Source of the DNA: an uncultured Bacteroidales bacterium
GTDB lineage: Bacteria > Bacteroidota > Bacteroidia > Bacteroidales > FEN-979
Direction: 5' to 3'
Assembly: GCA_903945175.1 (NCBI GenBank)
Contig: CAJAUM010000134.1
Span: forward strand, 1 to 64,000
DNA: 64,000 bases
Program-made: the position numbers and the translations under genes
Notes under the pieces: model-generated
Told to the model about the DNA's origin: nothing
The model's input: the letters and a program-made list of their open reading frames with translations, nothing else
The model's database searches: none
Part shown: positions 7,794 to 16,736 of the stretch, piece by piece
How the letters are laid out: every line of letters starts with the position of its first letter
How positions within the stretch are numbered: the stretch's first letter is position 1

Positions 7794-9325
7794 TTTTTCA
7801 TCACCCCGGCTTTCTCTTTCCTGCGCTTTGTCAGCCACCACGAGAAAAATCCGCTGACGAGAATAAATAGGGTGGAAAGGCCAACCAAAGGAACCACAAA
7901 GATGTAGAAAGGCCCAAGAAGGGGTTCGAAAATGCGCCCGGTATGAATTTCAAGGCACACGTTCCATAATGATATCGGACTGACCTCAACAATGTTTGAA
8001 GGAACAGCAGGTAAAGGATTTTTTCCAGCAAGTGGAATCACCCCATGTGCGTAATCGAAAATAACTCTGGCTGAGTCATTGCATTGAATTGAACCTGAAA
8101 CGCTTACATTTCCAAATGGAGGCCCGCTTTCGCCTGTATTAACATATTCTGTCTGTGTGATGCAATCAAGCGTGCGGCTGGTAGCAGGTTCCCATTCGAA
8201 GATCCCGCTGAATGATCCAACAAGGTAGCGACCGGTGCTGATTTTTTCAAAAACATTAATCCCCATTACACTTACCGGAGGCTGAGCTGGAAATACCTTT
8301 AATTCACTGCTAAAACGGTCATCTGAATAATAAATACCATCACTTGTTGCAATCAGGTATCGTCCCTTTTCTTTATCATAAAGCAAATCGCGGAACCTAT
8401 CGAACCATGGATTGGGATCAGCAAGCTCGGTGTACCTGAGCTTTGTCACTCTTTCTCCTGCAATGGGGATAAGCAGCGGGGGACGAAGGAATATCCCTGT
8501 TACAGTGCTTATCAGCAAAATAATAATAGCCCATGAACCAAGCACGTTATGCCATTTCAATGAAGACTTGTTGAACTTTTTTAGGTTCGCCCGTCGAAGT
8601 TCATCTTTCAAACTTTTCAACCTGTATGGAACGAAAAAATATATCATCCCGGTGATGCAAAGTATGATAAAAATGACACCAGCCACGTCCACGATTATTT
8701 TCCCCACCAGGCCATATATTTCCCCACTGTGGATTACCCATAGGGTTTTAAAAAGTCCGATCTTCCCGTCGCTGTCTTCACCTCTTGGAACATTAATTTC
8801 CCGAAATTCACGAAATCCGGTGGCAGTTGACGTAAAAAATAATTTGGAGCGGGTCATCACCAGGAGACTATCTCCCCGTTGCAACACTTTCACGACTCGC
8901 GCTCCGGCAACCGGCAAGGTAACCTTTATCCAGAACCGTCCGTCAAACCTATAAAGACCGAACAAGGTGCCTGCATAAAGTCCCGTTTCCGGCGACCATG
9001 ACAAAGAATTAATTTTTCTGTTATCAATTCCCTCAGAAAAACCAGCATTCAGGTCACAAAATGATTTGTATGTGCTGTCTGTCAGCCAAACACCAATATT
9101 ACCATAAAGCAGGATACCGTCATCTTTGTATTTTACTGAACCCTTTAAAGCAGCCAGGTTCCAGTTCTTATACCTGTAAACAGGAGGTAGCATTTTTCTG
9201 CTTACATCAAACCCGGAAAGTAATTCTCTGTGGTTCAGTATTATTCCTGATAAGGCGAAAAAGAAGATAAAAATGGTGGTGAAAAGACTGAACCATTTGT
9301 GGTATTTCCGAAAAAATTTCGCCAC
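7790..9325 (-). CDS. PepSY-associated TM-helix (PiuB-type) inner-membrane protein
   Basis: 511 residues. Starts FFRKYHKWFSLFTTIFIFFF, the typical first helix of PepSY-TM/PiuB proteins, followed by an extracytoplasmic region, a central pair of helices (about 215-235 and 262-285) and a final helix near 480-500. Such proteins often sit beside metal or haem uptake and redox genes; the activity is not established. The start codon is GTG, embedded in a CGCTATTTCG-type filler repeat. It lies 12 bp downstream of the DUF2249 gene on the same strand, so it may be the last gene of the NO operon. Confidence 0.75.
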   Translation of the reverse strand: MAKFFRKYHKWFSLFTTIFIFFFALSGIILNHRELLSGFDVSRKMLPPVYRYKNWNLAALKGSVKYKDDGILLYGNIGVWLTDSTYKSFCDLNAGFSEGIDNRKINSLSWSPETGLYAGTLFGLYRFDGRFWIKVTLPVAGARVVKVLQRGDSLLVMTRSKLFFTSTATGFREFREINVPRGEDSDGKIGLFKTLWVIHSGEIYGLVGKIIVDVAGVIFIILCITGMIYFFVPYRLKSLKDELRRANLKKFNKSSLKWHNVLGSWAIIILLISTVTGIFLRPPLLIPIAGERVTKLRYTELADPNPWFDRFRDLLYDKEKGRYLIATSDGIYYSDDRFSSELKVFPAQPPVSVMGINVFEKISTGRYLVGSFSGIFEWEPATSRTLDCITQTEYVNTGESGPPFGNVSVSGSIQCNDSARVIFDYAHGVIPLAGKNPLPAVPSNIVEVSPISLWNVCLEIHTGRIFEPLLGPFYIFVVPLVGLSTLFILVSGFFSWWLTKRRKEKAGVMKN

Positions 9326-9337
9326 CTCGCTATTTCG

Positions 9338-9589
9338 CTATTTTTTGAAGTAACTATGAAACATCCCATCTGCTCCTGATTCCGAATGAGTTTCAAATCC
9401 CCCTGCGGCCATTTTTTCAATCATCGGTGCAGGTGGAAACGGAGTGATTATTTCAAAGATTTCTCCTGGTTGAAGTGCTGTACATTCCTGTTGCACGCGT
9501 TCAAGTGGATGGATTCCCTGGGCAAGCAATGGCCTTGCATCAAGTGAAATTTTGACCTTGTCTTTCTTTAACCAATCAGGTGCAGTCAT
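9338..9589 (-). CDS. DUF2249-domain protein
   Basis: 83 residues from the ATG at 9589 (a longer frame to 9682 adds a filler-derived leader). The pattern SLDARPLLAQGIHPLERV, then GEIFEIITPFPPAPMIEKM and the end FHSYFKK matches DUF2249, a small SirA/TusA-like fold found next to NO reductases, hemerythrins and nitrite-responsive genes. Biochemical role unknown. 19 bp downstream of the DUF438 gene on the same strand. Confidence 0.8.
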   Translation of the reverse strand: MTAPDWLKKDKVKISLDARPLLAQGIHPLERVQQECTALQPGEIFEIITPFPPAPMIEKMAAGGFETHSESGADGMFHSYFKK

Positions 9590-9608
9590 TCTTTTGTTTT
9601 TTAGATTA

Positions 9609-10883
9609 TTAACCGGGATTTTGAGGAGCCTCTTGTTTTTCGCTATTTCGTAATTTATTATACGTAAGCAACCGCTGATCACCGCTGATTTTGCGTTTTT
9701 CCGTCAAATCCTGCGACATTTCCAACGTTCCCAGATATTCTCCTTTTTCATTCCGCAGGGCAAAATATTCAATATGGATGAACTTGCCGCCCATCTGGAT
9801 CCAGAAGGGAGCGCTGTCGGCTTTCCCACTCTTGAAATCAGCTACGATCTGGTCCACGATATGAACACTTGAAGGGGGGTGGCACATTCTCACATCACGG
9901 CCCAGGATAGCCCGGTTCCGGTCAAAAATCCGTTCGTTCCCCTGCGAAAAATACTTTACTTTGTCATTTCGGTCCACAAAGGTGAGATCAACCGGTAAGG
10001 TATTCAGGATTGCCAGAAGTTCTTCGGAAGTGAATTTTCCGCTTGGAAGGCTGATATTCCCCTCTTCAGCTGATGTTTCTTCGGTAATTTCAGCACCTTG
10101 CGGTTTCCAGGTAACATCCGGATCGTAAAGACAGTAGCCGATTTCATTGGTCTGCTTATAAATCTGGTACCAGTCGGTTTCCGTGAGTTTGTCAAGGGTC
10201 ATGGGAAGAAGGATCTCCTCTTCCTTCATGATCATGTCGGTAATTGCTTTTACCGCAGGATTAAGGTGAAGTTCCGCCTTCAGCTGCATCATCTCCGGGC
10301 TTATATCTCCGGGCATGTTCAGTGCATTGATTGCGTTTTTCAGCAAATCGCGGGTTTCGTCATGCTTCCCCCACATCACCTTTGGCGGACCAGTAATACC
10401 ATATTTCTCGAGAAAGGGGAACAACAGGTTTTCCTTGCGCCGGTAATGCTTGTCTACATCCATCAGGTTGTTGAACAGGCCTTTCACTTTATTGAGATAC
10501 TTATCCTTTCCAGTCCCGGAAAGTTCTGCTTCCGCCTGGCTGAAGAGCTCGTGAAGTTGCCTTACCGCCTTCTCCAGTTCATGATTTTCTCTTTTGAAAG
10601 TATCAACAGGGTGCCCGGGTGCTACGATTTTCATTCCCGATAGGTCAATATGACCTTCCAGAGCCTGGCTGTGAATATCGCAGAGGCGGAGAACTTCAGA
10701 TTCGGGAAGCCCTTCGCTGATCAGTTCCTGTTCCACCTCCACTACTTCACCGTAAGGTATTTTCGTTAACAGTTCAACCATGCGTGCGCGCACTGCTTCC
10801 GGCGCCACACCTTCGTGCAGCTGAAGAATCATGTGTTTGAGCAATTCCTTCCTGCTTTGGGAGTTATTGATGAGTTCGCTCAT
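9609..10883 (-). CDS. DUF438 / hemerythrin / PAS protein
   Basis: 424 residues in three parts. Residues about 10-85 are a DUF438 domain (KELLKHMILQLHEGVAPEAV). About 90-235 is a hemerythrin HHE domain with His/Glu ligands seen in RENHEL, DKHYRRKENLLFPFLEKYG, WGKHDETRD and MKEEEILLPM; such di-iron centres bind O2 or NO. About 290-410 is a PAS-like domain (LPVDLTFVDRNDKVKYFSQG, then RDVRMCHPP). Proteins of this layout accompany NO and nitrite stress genes, probably as sensors or NO scavengers. It lies 3 bp after the cupin gene, so translation is likely coupled. Confidence 0.87.
   Translation of the reverse strand: MSELINNSQSRKELLKHMILQLHEGVAPEAVRARMVELLTKIPYGEVVEVEQELISEGLPESEVLRLCDIHSQALEGHIDLSGMKIVAPGHPVDTFKRENHELEKAVRQLHELFSQAEAELSGTGKDKYLNKVKGLFNNLMDVDKHYRRKENLLFPFLEKYGITGPPKVMWGKHDETRDLLKNAINALNMPGDISPEMMQLKAELHLNPAVKAITDMIMKEEEILLPMTLDKLTETDWYQIYKQTNEIGYCLYDPDVTWKPQGAEITEETSAEEGNISLPSGKFTSEELLAILNTLPVDLTFVDRNDKVKYFSQGNERIFDRNRAILGRDVRMCHPPSSVHIVDQIVADFKSGKADSAPFWIQMGGKFIHIEYFALRNEKGEYLGTLEMSQDLTEKRKISGDQRLLTYNKLRNSEKQEAPQNPG
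9641..9656. repeat. Dispersed filler repeat, copy 1
   Basis: CGCTATTTCGTAATTT here is identical to the copy at 31743..31758; a shorter form occurs at 9328..9337. It falls at the 3' end of the DUF438 gene, inside its last codons. Confidence 0.7.
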
Positions 10884-10886
10884 AAT

Positions 10887-11216
10887 TTATCCTTTGATCA
10901 TGGTTAACACCATCTTAAACTTCTCGGTTGCATTCACAGCGTGAGGGATTCCTGCCGGCATAATAATGGTCTCTCCCGTGGTTAAAATAAACTGTATATC
11001 GTTGATGATGATTTCGGCCTTTCCCTCGATCACCTGCAACATGGCATCGTAGGGAGCGGAATGGGTGCTCAGGCGCTGTCCCTGATCAAACGAGAATAAA
11101 GTTACTGTCCCTACCTGACGGTTAATAACCTGTTTGCTGATGATTCCTCCCGATGAATATTCCACCTGGTCAGAGAACCGGAACACATTGGAGTGTTCAA
11201 ATATGCTTTTTTCCAT
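10887..11216 (-). CDS. Small cupin-domain protein
   Basis: 109 residues, single cupin beta-barrel. Cupin motif 1 is degenerate (FSFDQGQRLSTHSAPYDAML) and motif 2 reads IIMPAGIPHAVNA, with His retained. Cupins bind a metal; the substrate is unknown. Placement between NO reductase and the hemerythrin protein, 34 bp after the former and 3 bp before the latter, makes a role in NO stress likely by context only. Confidence 0.85.
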   Translation of the reverse strand: MEKSIFEHSNVFRFSDQVEYSSGGIISKQVINRQVGTVTLFSFDQGQRLSTHSAPYDAMLQVIEGKAEIIINDIQFILTTGETIIMPAGIPHAVNATEKFKMVLTMIKG

Positions 11217-11250
11217 AAGTTAAATTTAATTCAAAGTTAAAAGTTTTACA

Positions 11251-13497
11251 CTAATTTTTTTCAACGGACCAGCCGCCCTTCAACCCGAAAATGAACCACG
11301 CCAGCGCCAGAGCCCCGGCAGCAAATACTGTATCACCAATTACCCGAAGCCAGCGGAAAAAAGCAATGGTGGGATCCTGCATAAATTCAGCCGAACGTGC
11401 ATACCACATGCCGGTTCTGACGCTCACCCAGGTTTGTGCCAATCCCACAGGCAGGACACTGATCAGAACCATCAGGGCCAATCCGATGTTGATAGACCAG
11501 AAGGCAAATTTCACCCATTTTTCGTTCCAGATTTTCGCCGGTTCCATGCTTTTTAAAACAAACAGCATCAAACCGATACCAAGCATTCCATAAACACCGA
11601 ACAGTGCAGTATGTCCATGCACCGGGGTGGTATTCAGCCCCTGCATGTAATAAAGAGCAATGGGGGGGTTGATCAGGAATCCGAAAATGCCGGCGCCGAC
11701 TAAATTCCAGAAGGCAACCGAAAGGAAAAAGTAGATCGGCCATTTATAACCGGAGATCCAGTTTTTGCTCTGGGAAATCTTGAAATTCCCATAGCCTTCA
11801 AATCCCATCAATACGAGCGGAACTACTTCGAGTGCGCTGAAGGTCGCTCCCAATGCAATAACGACTGTTGGAGTTCCTGTGAAATAAAGATGATGGAATG
11901 TTCCCAAAATTCCTCCTGATAAAAATACGATAGTCGAAATAAGCACACTGGCTGTGGCGGTTGCAATCCTGACCAATCCCAGGCGAACAAAGAGAAAAGC
12001 AATGGCCACGGTGGCAAAAACTTCGAAAAACCCTTCTACCCAGAGGTGAACTACCCACCAGCGCCAGTACTCAGCAATGGCCAGATTTGTCTGCTGTCCC
12101 CACATAAGACCAGCGCCATAAAATGCGGCAATTGCAATGGTCGAAATAAGGAACATGGTAAGCAATGACTTATTCTCCGATTTAGCCTTCAGGGCCGGCA
12201 TGAGTCCGCGGGCCATTAAAACCAGCCAGATGATTAGTCCAACAAATAGGAACAATTGCCAGAAACGGCCAAGGTCGACGTACTCATATCCCTGATGTCC
12301 GAACCAGAAATTGGTGACTAGTCCCAACCGTTGCATTACACCAAACCATTGACCAATGAGGGATCCGACAACGATAACCAATAGGGCGATAAACAGGAAA
12401 TTAACGCCAAGCGCCTGGAATTTAGGCTCTTTCCCAGAAACTGCAGGTGCCAGGTACAAACCGGTTGCCAGCCATGAAGTTGCAATCCAGAAAATAGCCA
12501 GCTGAATGTGCCAGGTGCGGGAAATGGAATAGGGGAGCAATCCGGAAAGTGGTAGACCATAAAATGCCTGACCCTCAACACCATAGTGGGCGGTGATTAC
12601 CCCCATCAGGATTTGAACGAGTATTAACGCTGTTACAACCCAGAAATATTTCAAAGTGGCTTTCATCGAAGAGGTAAAAATGCCGCCAAGTAATGGGTCA
12701 TTTGAAGGAATGTCACTTTCAGAAAGTTTCTCTTCCTTCCGCGAAGCATAATACCAGCCCATGAGTCCGATACCGGCAATAAGCATGATAACACTGAATC
12801 CTGTCCACAAAATCAAAGAACTTGTTGGTTTATTGTCGACCAGCTCTTCTGATGGCCAGTTATTTGTATATGAGATTTCACTTCCAGGACGATCAGTGAC
12901 ACAAGACCATGAAATCCAGAAAAAGAAAGCATTCATCTTGCTCATGCGACCTTGCTCTTTAATGGAATTGGGTGGAATGGCATAGGCATCGCGTAATTTG
13001 TCGAGCTTTGGATCTGCCATGAACAAGCCTGCATAATGCGCACCAACTGCTTTGATGGCCCGGGCCCGCAAAGGCGAGATGACAATTTTTCCGGAAGTGG
13101 CATCATAGGTGTTGGTGCGGAGTTCCTTCTGAAGCCTGACTTTTAACATCGCTTTCTGTTCAGCAGTGACATCAGCATATGCTTTATGATATGATGTATC
13201 TGCCAGGTAATTGAGGATGTATTCCGATTCGCGGTGCAGCCAGTCAGCCGACCAGTCGGGGGCCACATAGGAGCCATGACCCCAAACAGTTCCAACTTCC
13301 TGCCCTCCTATAGATTGCCAGATGTTCTGACCGTCTTTAATGTCCTGACCGGAAAACAACAGGGTTCCGTCAGTCGTTACAACCTCCGAGGGTATTGGTG
13401 GAGCCTGTTTGTAAATCTCCCGTCCAAAATACAACAGGACAGTGAAGGAAATTGCAATTACGGCGATGAAGCCGAACCATAGTTTTCGTGTTTGCAT
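11251..13497 (-). CDS. norZ: Quinol-dependent nitric oxide reductase, single subunit (qNOR)
   Basis: About 748 residues. Reduces 2 NO to N2O at a haem b3/non-haem iron site, taking electrons from quinol in the inner membrane. The N-terminal extension (residues about 30-225) replaces the NorC subunit and contains SIGGQEVGTVWGHGSYVAPD, typical of qNOR. About 14 helices follow, with the catalytic-core segments HLWVEGFFEVFATVAIAFL, HHLYFTGTP and TTPVHGHTALFGVYGMLG carrying haem and FeB histidines. No NorC, NorD or NorQ is nearby, as expected for qNOR. ATG at 13497 chosen; 13503 is also possible. 36 bp after the Fe-S protein gene. Confidence 0.95.
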   Translation of the reverse strand: MQTRKLWFGFIAVIAISFTVLLYFGREIYKQAPPIPSEVVTTDGTLLFSGQDIKDGQNIWQSIGGQEVGTVWGHGSYVAPDWSADWLHRESEYILNYLADTSYHKAYADVTAEQKAMLKVRLQKELRTNTYDATSGKIVISPLRARAIKAVGAHYAGLFMADPKLDKLRDAYAIPPNSIKEQGRMSKMNAFFFWISWSCVTDRPGSEISYTNNWPSEELVDNKPTSSLILWTGFSVIMLIAGIGLMGWYYASRKEEKLSESDIPSNDPLLGGIFTSSMKATLKYFWVVTALILVQILMGVITAHYGVEGQAFYGLPLSGLLPYSISRTWHIQLAIFWIATSWLATGLYLAPAVSGKEPKFQALGVNFLFIALLVIVVGSLIGQWFGVMQRLGLVTNFWFGHQGYEYVDLGRFWQLFLFVGLIIWLVLMARGLMPALKAKSENKSLLTMFLISTIAIAAFYGAGLMWGQQTNLAIAEYWRWWVVHLWVEGFFEVFATVAIAFLFVRLGLVRIATATASVLISTIVFLSGGILGTFHHLYFTGTPTVVIALGATFSALEVVPLVLMGFEGYGNFKISQSKNWISGYKWPIYFFLSVAFWNLVGAGIFGFLINPPIALYYMQGLNTTPVHGHTALFGVYGMLGIGLMLFVLKSMEPAKIWNEKWVKFAFWSINIGLALMVLISVLPVGLAQTWVSVRTGMWYARSAEFMQDPTIAFFRWLRVIGDTVFAAGALALAWFIFGLKGGWSVEKN

Positions 13498-13533
13498 AAT
13501 CAAAAATTTTAAGATTTTACTGTTATCAATACT

Positions 13534-14388
13534 TTAGGTCCAATCCTCCTCAATTACCTCTCCTTGTACACTGATGATGGCTTGCTTGATGGGAATATTC
13601 CTTCCGGCATTGGTTCGGGCGGTCTGGGCCATATGTAATAAACCTCCACAGCAGGGCACCTCCATCATCACTACAGTGAGAGAATTGATCTTCGTATCTG
13701 AAATCATGGATGTAAGTTTCTGAATGTATGATTCTTTATTGCTGTCCAGTTTCGGACAGGCGATGGCAACGGATTTCCCTTTAAGGAACCGTGAGTGAAA
13801 ATTGCCCATGGCAAAGGCTGCACAATCAGCGGCCAATAAAACATCTGAATTTTTAAAATAGGATGCCTGAGGATTGAGCAAATGTAACTGAACTGGCCAT
13901 TGGCGCAGTTCGGAGGCAATCACCTGCGCTACCGCCGGAACAGCTGCTGCTTCCTGTTTGATTTCTTCGGCTCGGAAATCCCTGGCCATTGAGCCGGGGC
14001 ATCCGCATTCACCATGTGAATGATTTTCTGTTTTTTCTGGACTCATCATCATGTTGTGTTCTTTTAAATAATCAATTGCTTGTTGTAAAAATTCATGTTC
14101 GTTATGATCACGGAGATGATCAAGATGGGCCAGGATGGTATTCCTTCCCTTTGGAACCATCATCTCCATTACTTTTCTCTCATCATAGGGTTCCGCTTCA
14201 CGCTCGATGATTTCAATGGCTCCTTCAGGACAATGGCCGATGCACGCCCCCAGGCCATCGCAAAACAAGTCGCTGATAAGCCGGGCCTTTCCATCGATCA
14301 GCTGCATGGCACCTTCATGGCAGTTCGGAATGCAAATACCACATCCGTTGCATTTCTCTTCATCAATCTGAATAATCTTTCGTTTCAT
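13534..14388 (-). CDS. Ferredoxin-type 4Fe-4S protein of the NO operon
   Basis: 284 residues. N-terminal double ferredoxin domain: first motif CNGCGICIPNC is complete, the second reads CDGLGACIGHC with only three of the four cysteines in the usual array, followed by CPEGAI-type sequence. The C-terminal two thirds (about 140-284) include a cysteine-rich CGCPG segment and MMEVPCCGGLLHMA. Such proteins are common in anaerobes beside hybrid cluster protein or NO reductase genes and likely move electrons in nitrosative stress. First gene of the operon; a candidate operator lies at 14401..14418, just before its ATG. Confidence 0.82.
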   Translation of the reverse strand: MKRKIIQIDEEKCNGCGICIPNCHEGAMQLIDGKARLISDLFCDGLGACIGHCPEGAIEIIEREAEPYDERKVMEMMVPKGRNTILAHLDHLRDHNEHEFLQQAIDYLKEHNMMMSPEKTENHSHGECGCPGSMARDFRAEEIKQEAAAVPAVAQVIASELRQWPVQLHLLNPQASYFKNSDVLLAADCAAFAMGNFHSRFLKGKSVAIACPKLDSNKESYIQKLTSMISDTKINSLTVVMMEVPCCGGLLHMAQTARTNAGRNIPIKQAIISVQGEVIEEDWT

Positions 14389-14400
14389 ATATTATAGATG

Positions 14401-14418
14401 TATTTAGGTATTTGTTTG
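14401..14418. promoter_or_regulatory. Candidate NsrR-type operator, copy 2
   Basis: TATTTAGGTATTTGTTTG matches the element at 14842..14859 at 14 of 18 positions, including all of the GGTATT centre. It sits 13 bp before the Fe-S/qNOR operon start. Binding by the adjacent Rrf2 protein is inferred. Confidence 0.45.
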
Positions 14419-14438
14419 CCTCTTTATATACAAAAAAA

Positions 14439-14837
14439 TTAAAGATATGATTGTAGGGTCTGTTCCTTCAAAAACTTCTTAAATTCAGCAGTAAGCCTGT
14501 TCACCACATTCCCCATCAGGCAGCGGTCAAATCCGCAAAGGTCATATGATAATGGACATTCGCCGATGTCGATCTGTCCTTCAATGGATTGATAAATGTC
14601 AAGCAGGCTGACATTCTTCGGTTCCATTTTCATGGAGAACCCACCTGAAGGACCACGTACCGATTTGAGCATGTCGTTTTTCACGAGACGTTGTAACACC
14701 TTAGCAATATGATTCTTTGAAAACCCTGTAATTTCGGCAATCTTAACCGCGTTGATTCCATTTTCGGAACGGGCTATAATAACCATGCTGTGAATCGCAA
14801 TTGAAGAAGCTTCCGAAAGGGCAAAAATCTTTGACAC
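14439..14837 (-). CDS. nsrR: Rrf2-family Fe-S transcriptional regulator, NsrR-like
   Basis: 132 residues. N-terminal winged helix (ALSEASSIAIHSMVIIARSE, then KIAEITGFSKNHIAKVLQRL recognition region and RGPSGGFSM wing) followed by a dimerisation helix. Three cysteines C94, C101 and C106 (spacing C-x6-C-x4-C) match the cluster-binding loop of NsrR/IscR proteins. NsrR loses DNA binding when its cluster reacts with NO. Position directly upstream of the qNOR operon on the same strand, 50 bp from the Fe-S gene, supports NO sensing. IscR-like or other Rrf2 roles cannot be excluded by sequence. Confidence 0.82.
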   Translation of the reverse strand: MSKIFALSEASSIAIHSMVIIARSENGINAVKIAEITGFSKNHIAKVLQRLVKNDMLKSVRGPSGGFSMKMEPKNVSLLDIYQSIEGQIDIGECPLSYDLCGFDRCLMGNVVNRLTAEFKKFLKEQTLQSYL

Positions 14838-14841
14838 GTTC

Positions 14842-14859
14842 TATTCAGGTATTTGAATA
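14842..14859. promoter_or_regulatory. Candidate NsrR-type operator, copy 1
   Basis: TATTCAGGTATTTGAATA is an inverted repeat with arms TATTCA/TGAATA around a 6-bp centre. It lies between the -7 box and the start codon of the Rrf2 gene, a position suited to autorepression. Confidence 0.5.
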
Positions 14860-14861
14860 CG

Positions 14862-14869
14862 CAAATGTA
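14862..14869 (-). promoter_or_regulatory. Bacteroidota -7 box of the Rrf2 gene
   Basis: On the minus strand TACATTTG fits TAnnTTTG, 25 bp before the start at 14837, immediately upstream of the inverted repeat. Confidence 0.55.
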
Positions 14870-14963
14870 TGTATATATTTCGATTCTCCAACAAAGAAAC
14901 AAAAAAAAAGTTACTTTTGATGAAAATCATTGTATATCAAGCCAAAATAAGAGGCAAAGCAAT

Positions 14964-15767
14964 ATGGTCAAAGTCATCTCTAGTGTACAAAACCCGCTGA
15001 TAAAAAATGTGTTGCTCCTCAGCGATAAACCACGTGCCCGCAAGGAACAAAATCGGATAGTGATTGAGGGTCTTCGCGAGATAACGCTTGCAACAATGAG
15101 CGGCTTTCCTATAACTGATTTGTTTTATTGCCCGGCCATAATCAATGATCCTGATCTCCAATCGCTTTTTCTCCATTTGGAAAAGAATATTGAAATGGTT
15201 GAAGTAAGTACAAATGTCTTTAACCGGTTGGCCTATCGTAAGGACAGCGGAGGTGTTTTGGCCCTCGCCGAACCAAGAAGACTGGCACTTAGCGATCTGA
15301 AACTGACTAAACAACCACTCCTGCTGGTACTGGAAACGGTTGAAAAACCAGGAAATCTCGGTGCACTGCTTCGTACAGCAGACGCCGCCAGTCTGGATGC
15401 AGTGATCATCTGCGATCCGCAAACAGATATCTATAATCCGAATGCAATCCGGTCTGGCATCGGTTGCATTTTCACCATGCCTGTCGTTACAACCACTTCA
15501 GAAGAGGCGATGAAATGGATGCGATCTGCTGGTATTAAAATGTTTGGAACAGCACTTACAGCATCCCGCTGTTACCATGAAACTGATTTCAAAAAGCCAT
15601 CCGCGATCATTATGGGCTCGGAGGCAAACGGACTGAGTAATGGCTGGCTTGAAGGAGCCGACGACCTGATTAAGATTCCAATGAGGGGAAAAATTGACTC
15701 GATGAATGTCTCTGTATCCGCCGCTATCGTGATTTTTGAAGCCATGCGGCAACGGAATTTTCAGTGA
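14964..15767 (+). CDS. TrmH/SpoU-family RNA 2'-O-methyltransferase
   Basis: About 267 residues from the ATG giving MVKVISSVQNPLIK, the usual start of this family; an upstream in-frame start at 14853 lies inside the Rrf2 promoter and is unlikely. N-terminal substrate-binding domain (about 1-100) with KPRARKEQNRIVIEG. SPOUT knot domain follows with LVLETVEKPGNLGALLRTAD (motif 1), MGSEANGL (motif 2) and IPMRGKIDSMNVSVSAAIV (motif 3), which bind SAM. It modifies a ribose in tRNA or 23S rRNA; the exact target is not determined. Confidence 0.92.
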   Translation: MVKVISSVQNPLIKNVLLLSDKPRARKEQNRIVIEGLREITLATMSGFPITDLFYCPAIINDPDLQSLFLHLEKNIEMVEVSTNVFNRLAYRKDSGGVLALAEPRRLALSDLKLTKQPLLLVLETVEKPGNLGALLRTADAASLDAVIICDPQTDIYNPNAIRSGIGCIFTMPVVTTTSEEAMKWMRSAGIKMFGTALTASRCYHETDFKKPSAIIMGSEANGLSNGWLEGADDLIKIPMRGKIDSMNVSVSAAIVIFEAMRQRNFQ

Positions 15768-15807
15768 ACTTTAACCCCACCCTGACAGCGTGAGAGCACC
15801 GCCTGAT

Positions 15808-16683
15808 TTATTTATATTTCTCGTCACCGGGCTTTAACTCCAGAAACCCTTTTGGCATCTTGCTTTTAAAGTCGATGAGTTTCCCGGTAACAGGATGACG
15901 GATGGAAAGATAAAATGCATGCAGCCGAATGCGGCGCTCGTATTGTGAATCAGCGCCATAACGCCGATCACCTACCACCGGACAACCCATCTCTGAAAGA
16001 TGAACCCGGATCTGGTTCTTTCGTCCGGTTTCAAGTTCAACCTCCAGGAGTGCATAATCCGGTGTGCGGTCCATTACACGATAATGCGTAATCCCTAACT
16101 TTGCCCCCTCCTGAACACTTACAGAATAAACCCGCTGATCATGCCCTTCTGTCAGCCAGGTGCGAATGGTGCCTTTATCCTCTTTTGGTTGTCCTTCAAC
16201 AAGTGCATAATATAACTTTTTTGTATCCATCCAATGGTTCTTGATCTCTTCCTGCAGGGTTTCACTTTTCGCAAAAAGCAGGATTCCGGACACCTCGCGG
16301 TCGAGCCGGTGAACCACAAACAGGCGCTCTTTCCCCTTGGAATTTTCTTTGACGTAGGCTTGCATTTGCTGGTAAAACGAGGTGCCCCCAAGCCCCCTGT
16401 CCCCTATGGTTAGCAACCCTGCAGGCTTTACCGCCACCAGAATGGCATCATCCTCAAAAAGAACCTGATATGGCGGTTTTACCTTGTTTATTTTTACTGC
16501 TTGCTTAACGTATTCAACCGTATCACCCTCCTTCAGTAGGACTGACGGGTTGGTTACCATTTTCCCGTTCACCCGCACATTGCCATGCGAAATCCTTTGT
16601 TTCACAGTGGTTTTTGAGGCAGTTTGAAACTCTGTAAGCATTTGGTCCAGTAAGGAACACGCTTTTGTAATTTTTAATTTCAT
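15808..16683 (-). CDS. RluA-family 23S rRNA/tRNA pseudouridine synthase
   Basis: 291 residues. An S4 RNA-binding domain (about 12-70, ASKTTVKQRISHGNVRVNG) precedes the RluA catalytic domain. The catalytic aspartate lies in HRLDREVSGILLFAKS, the family's HRLD motif, and ETGRKNQIRVHLSEMGCPVVG is the second conserved region. Isomerises uridine to pseudouridine; target site unknown. Monocistronic, tail to tail with the methyltransferase gene. Confidence 0.93.
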   Translation of the reverse strand: MKLKITKACSLLDQMLTEFQTASKTTVKQRISHGNVRVNGKMVTNPSVLLKEGDTVEYVKQAVKINKVKPPYQVLFEDDAILVAVKPAGLLTIGDRGLGGTSFYQQMQAYVKENSKGKERLFVVHRLDREVSGILLFAKSETLQEEIKNHWMDTKKLYYALVEGQPKEDKGTIRTWLTEGHDQRVYSVSVQEGAKLGITHYRVMDRTPDYALLEVELETGRKNQIRVHLSEMGCPVVGDRRYGADSQYERRIRLHAFYLSIRHPVTGKLIDFKSKMPKGFLELKPGDEKYK

Positions 16684-16736
16684 AATTGTATCTCTATCGG
16701 GCGGCCTTTTGTCCTCATGTTAAACATTACCCAAAT

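Noticed and set aside
9590-9682. Longer start for the DUF2249 gene
   Set aside because: The extra leader is encoded by the filler repeat and DUF438 3' end and is not domain-like.
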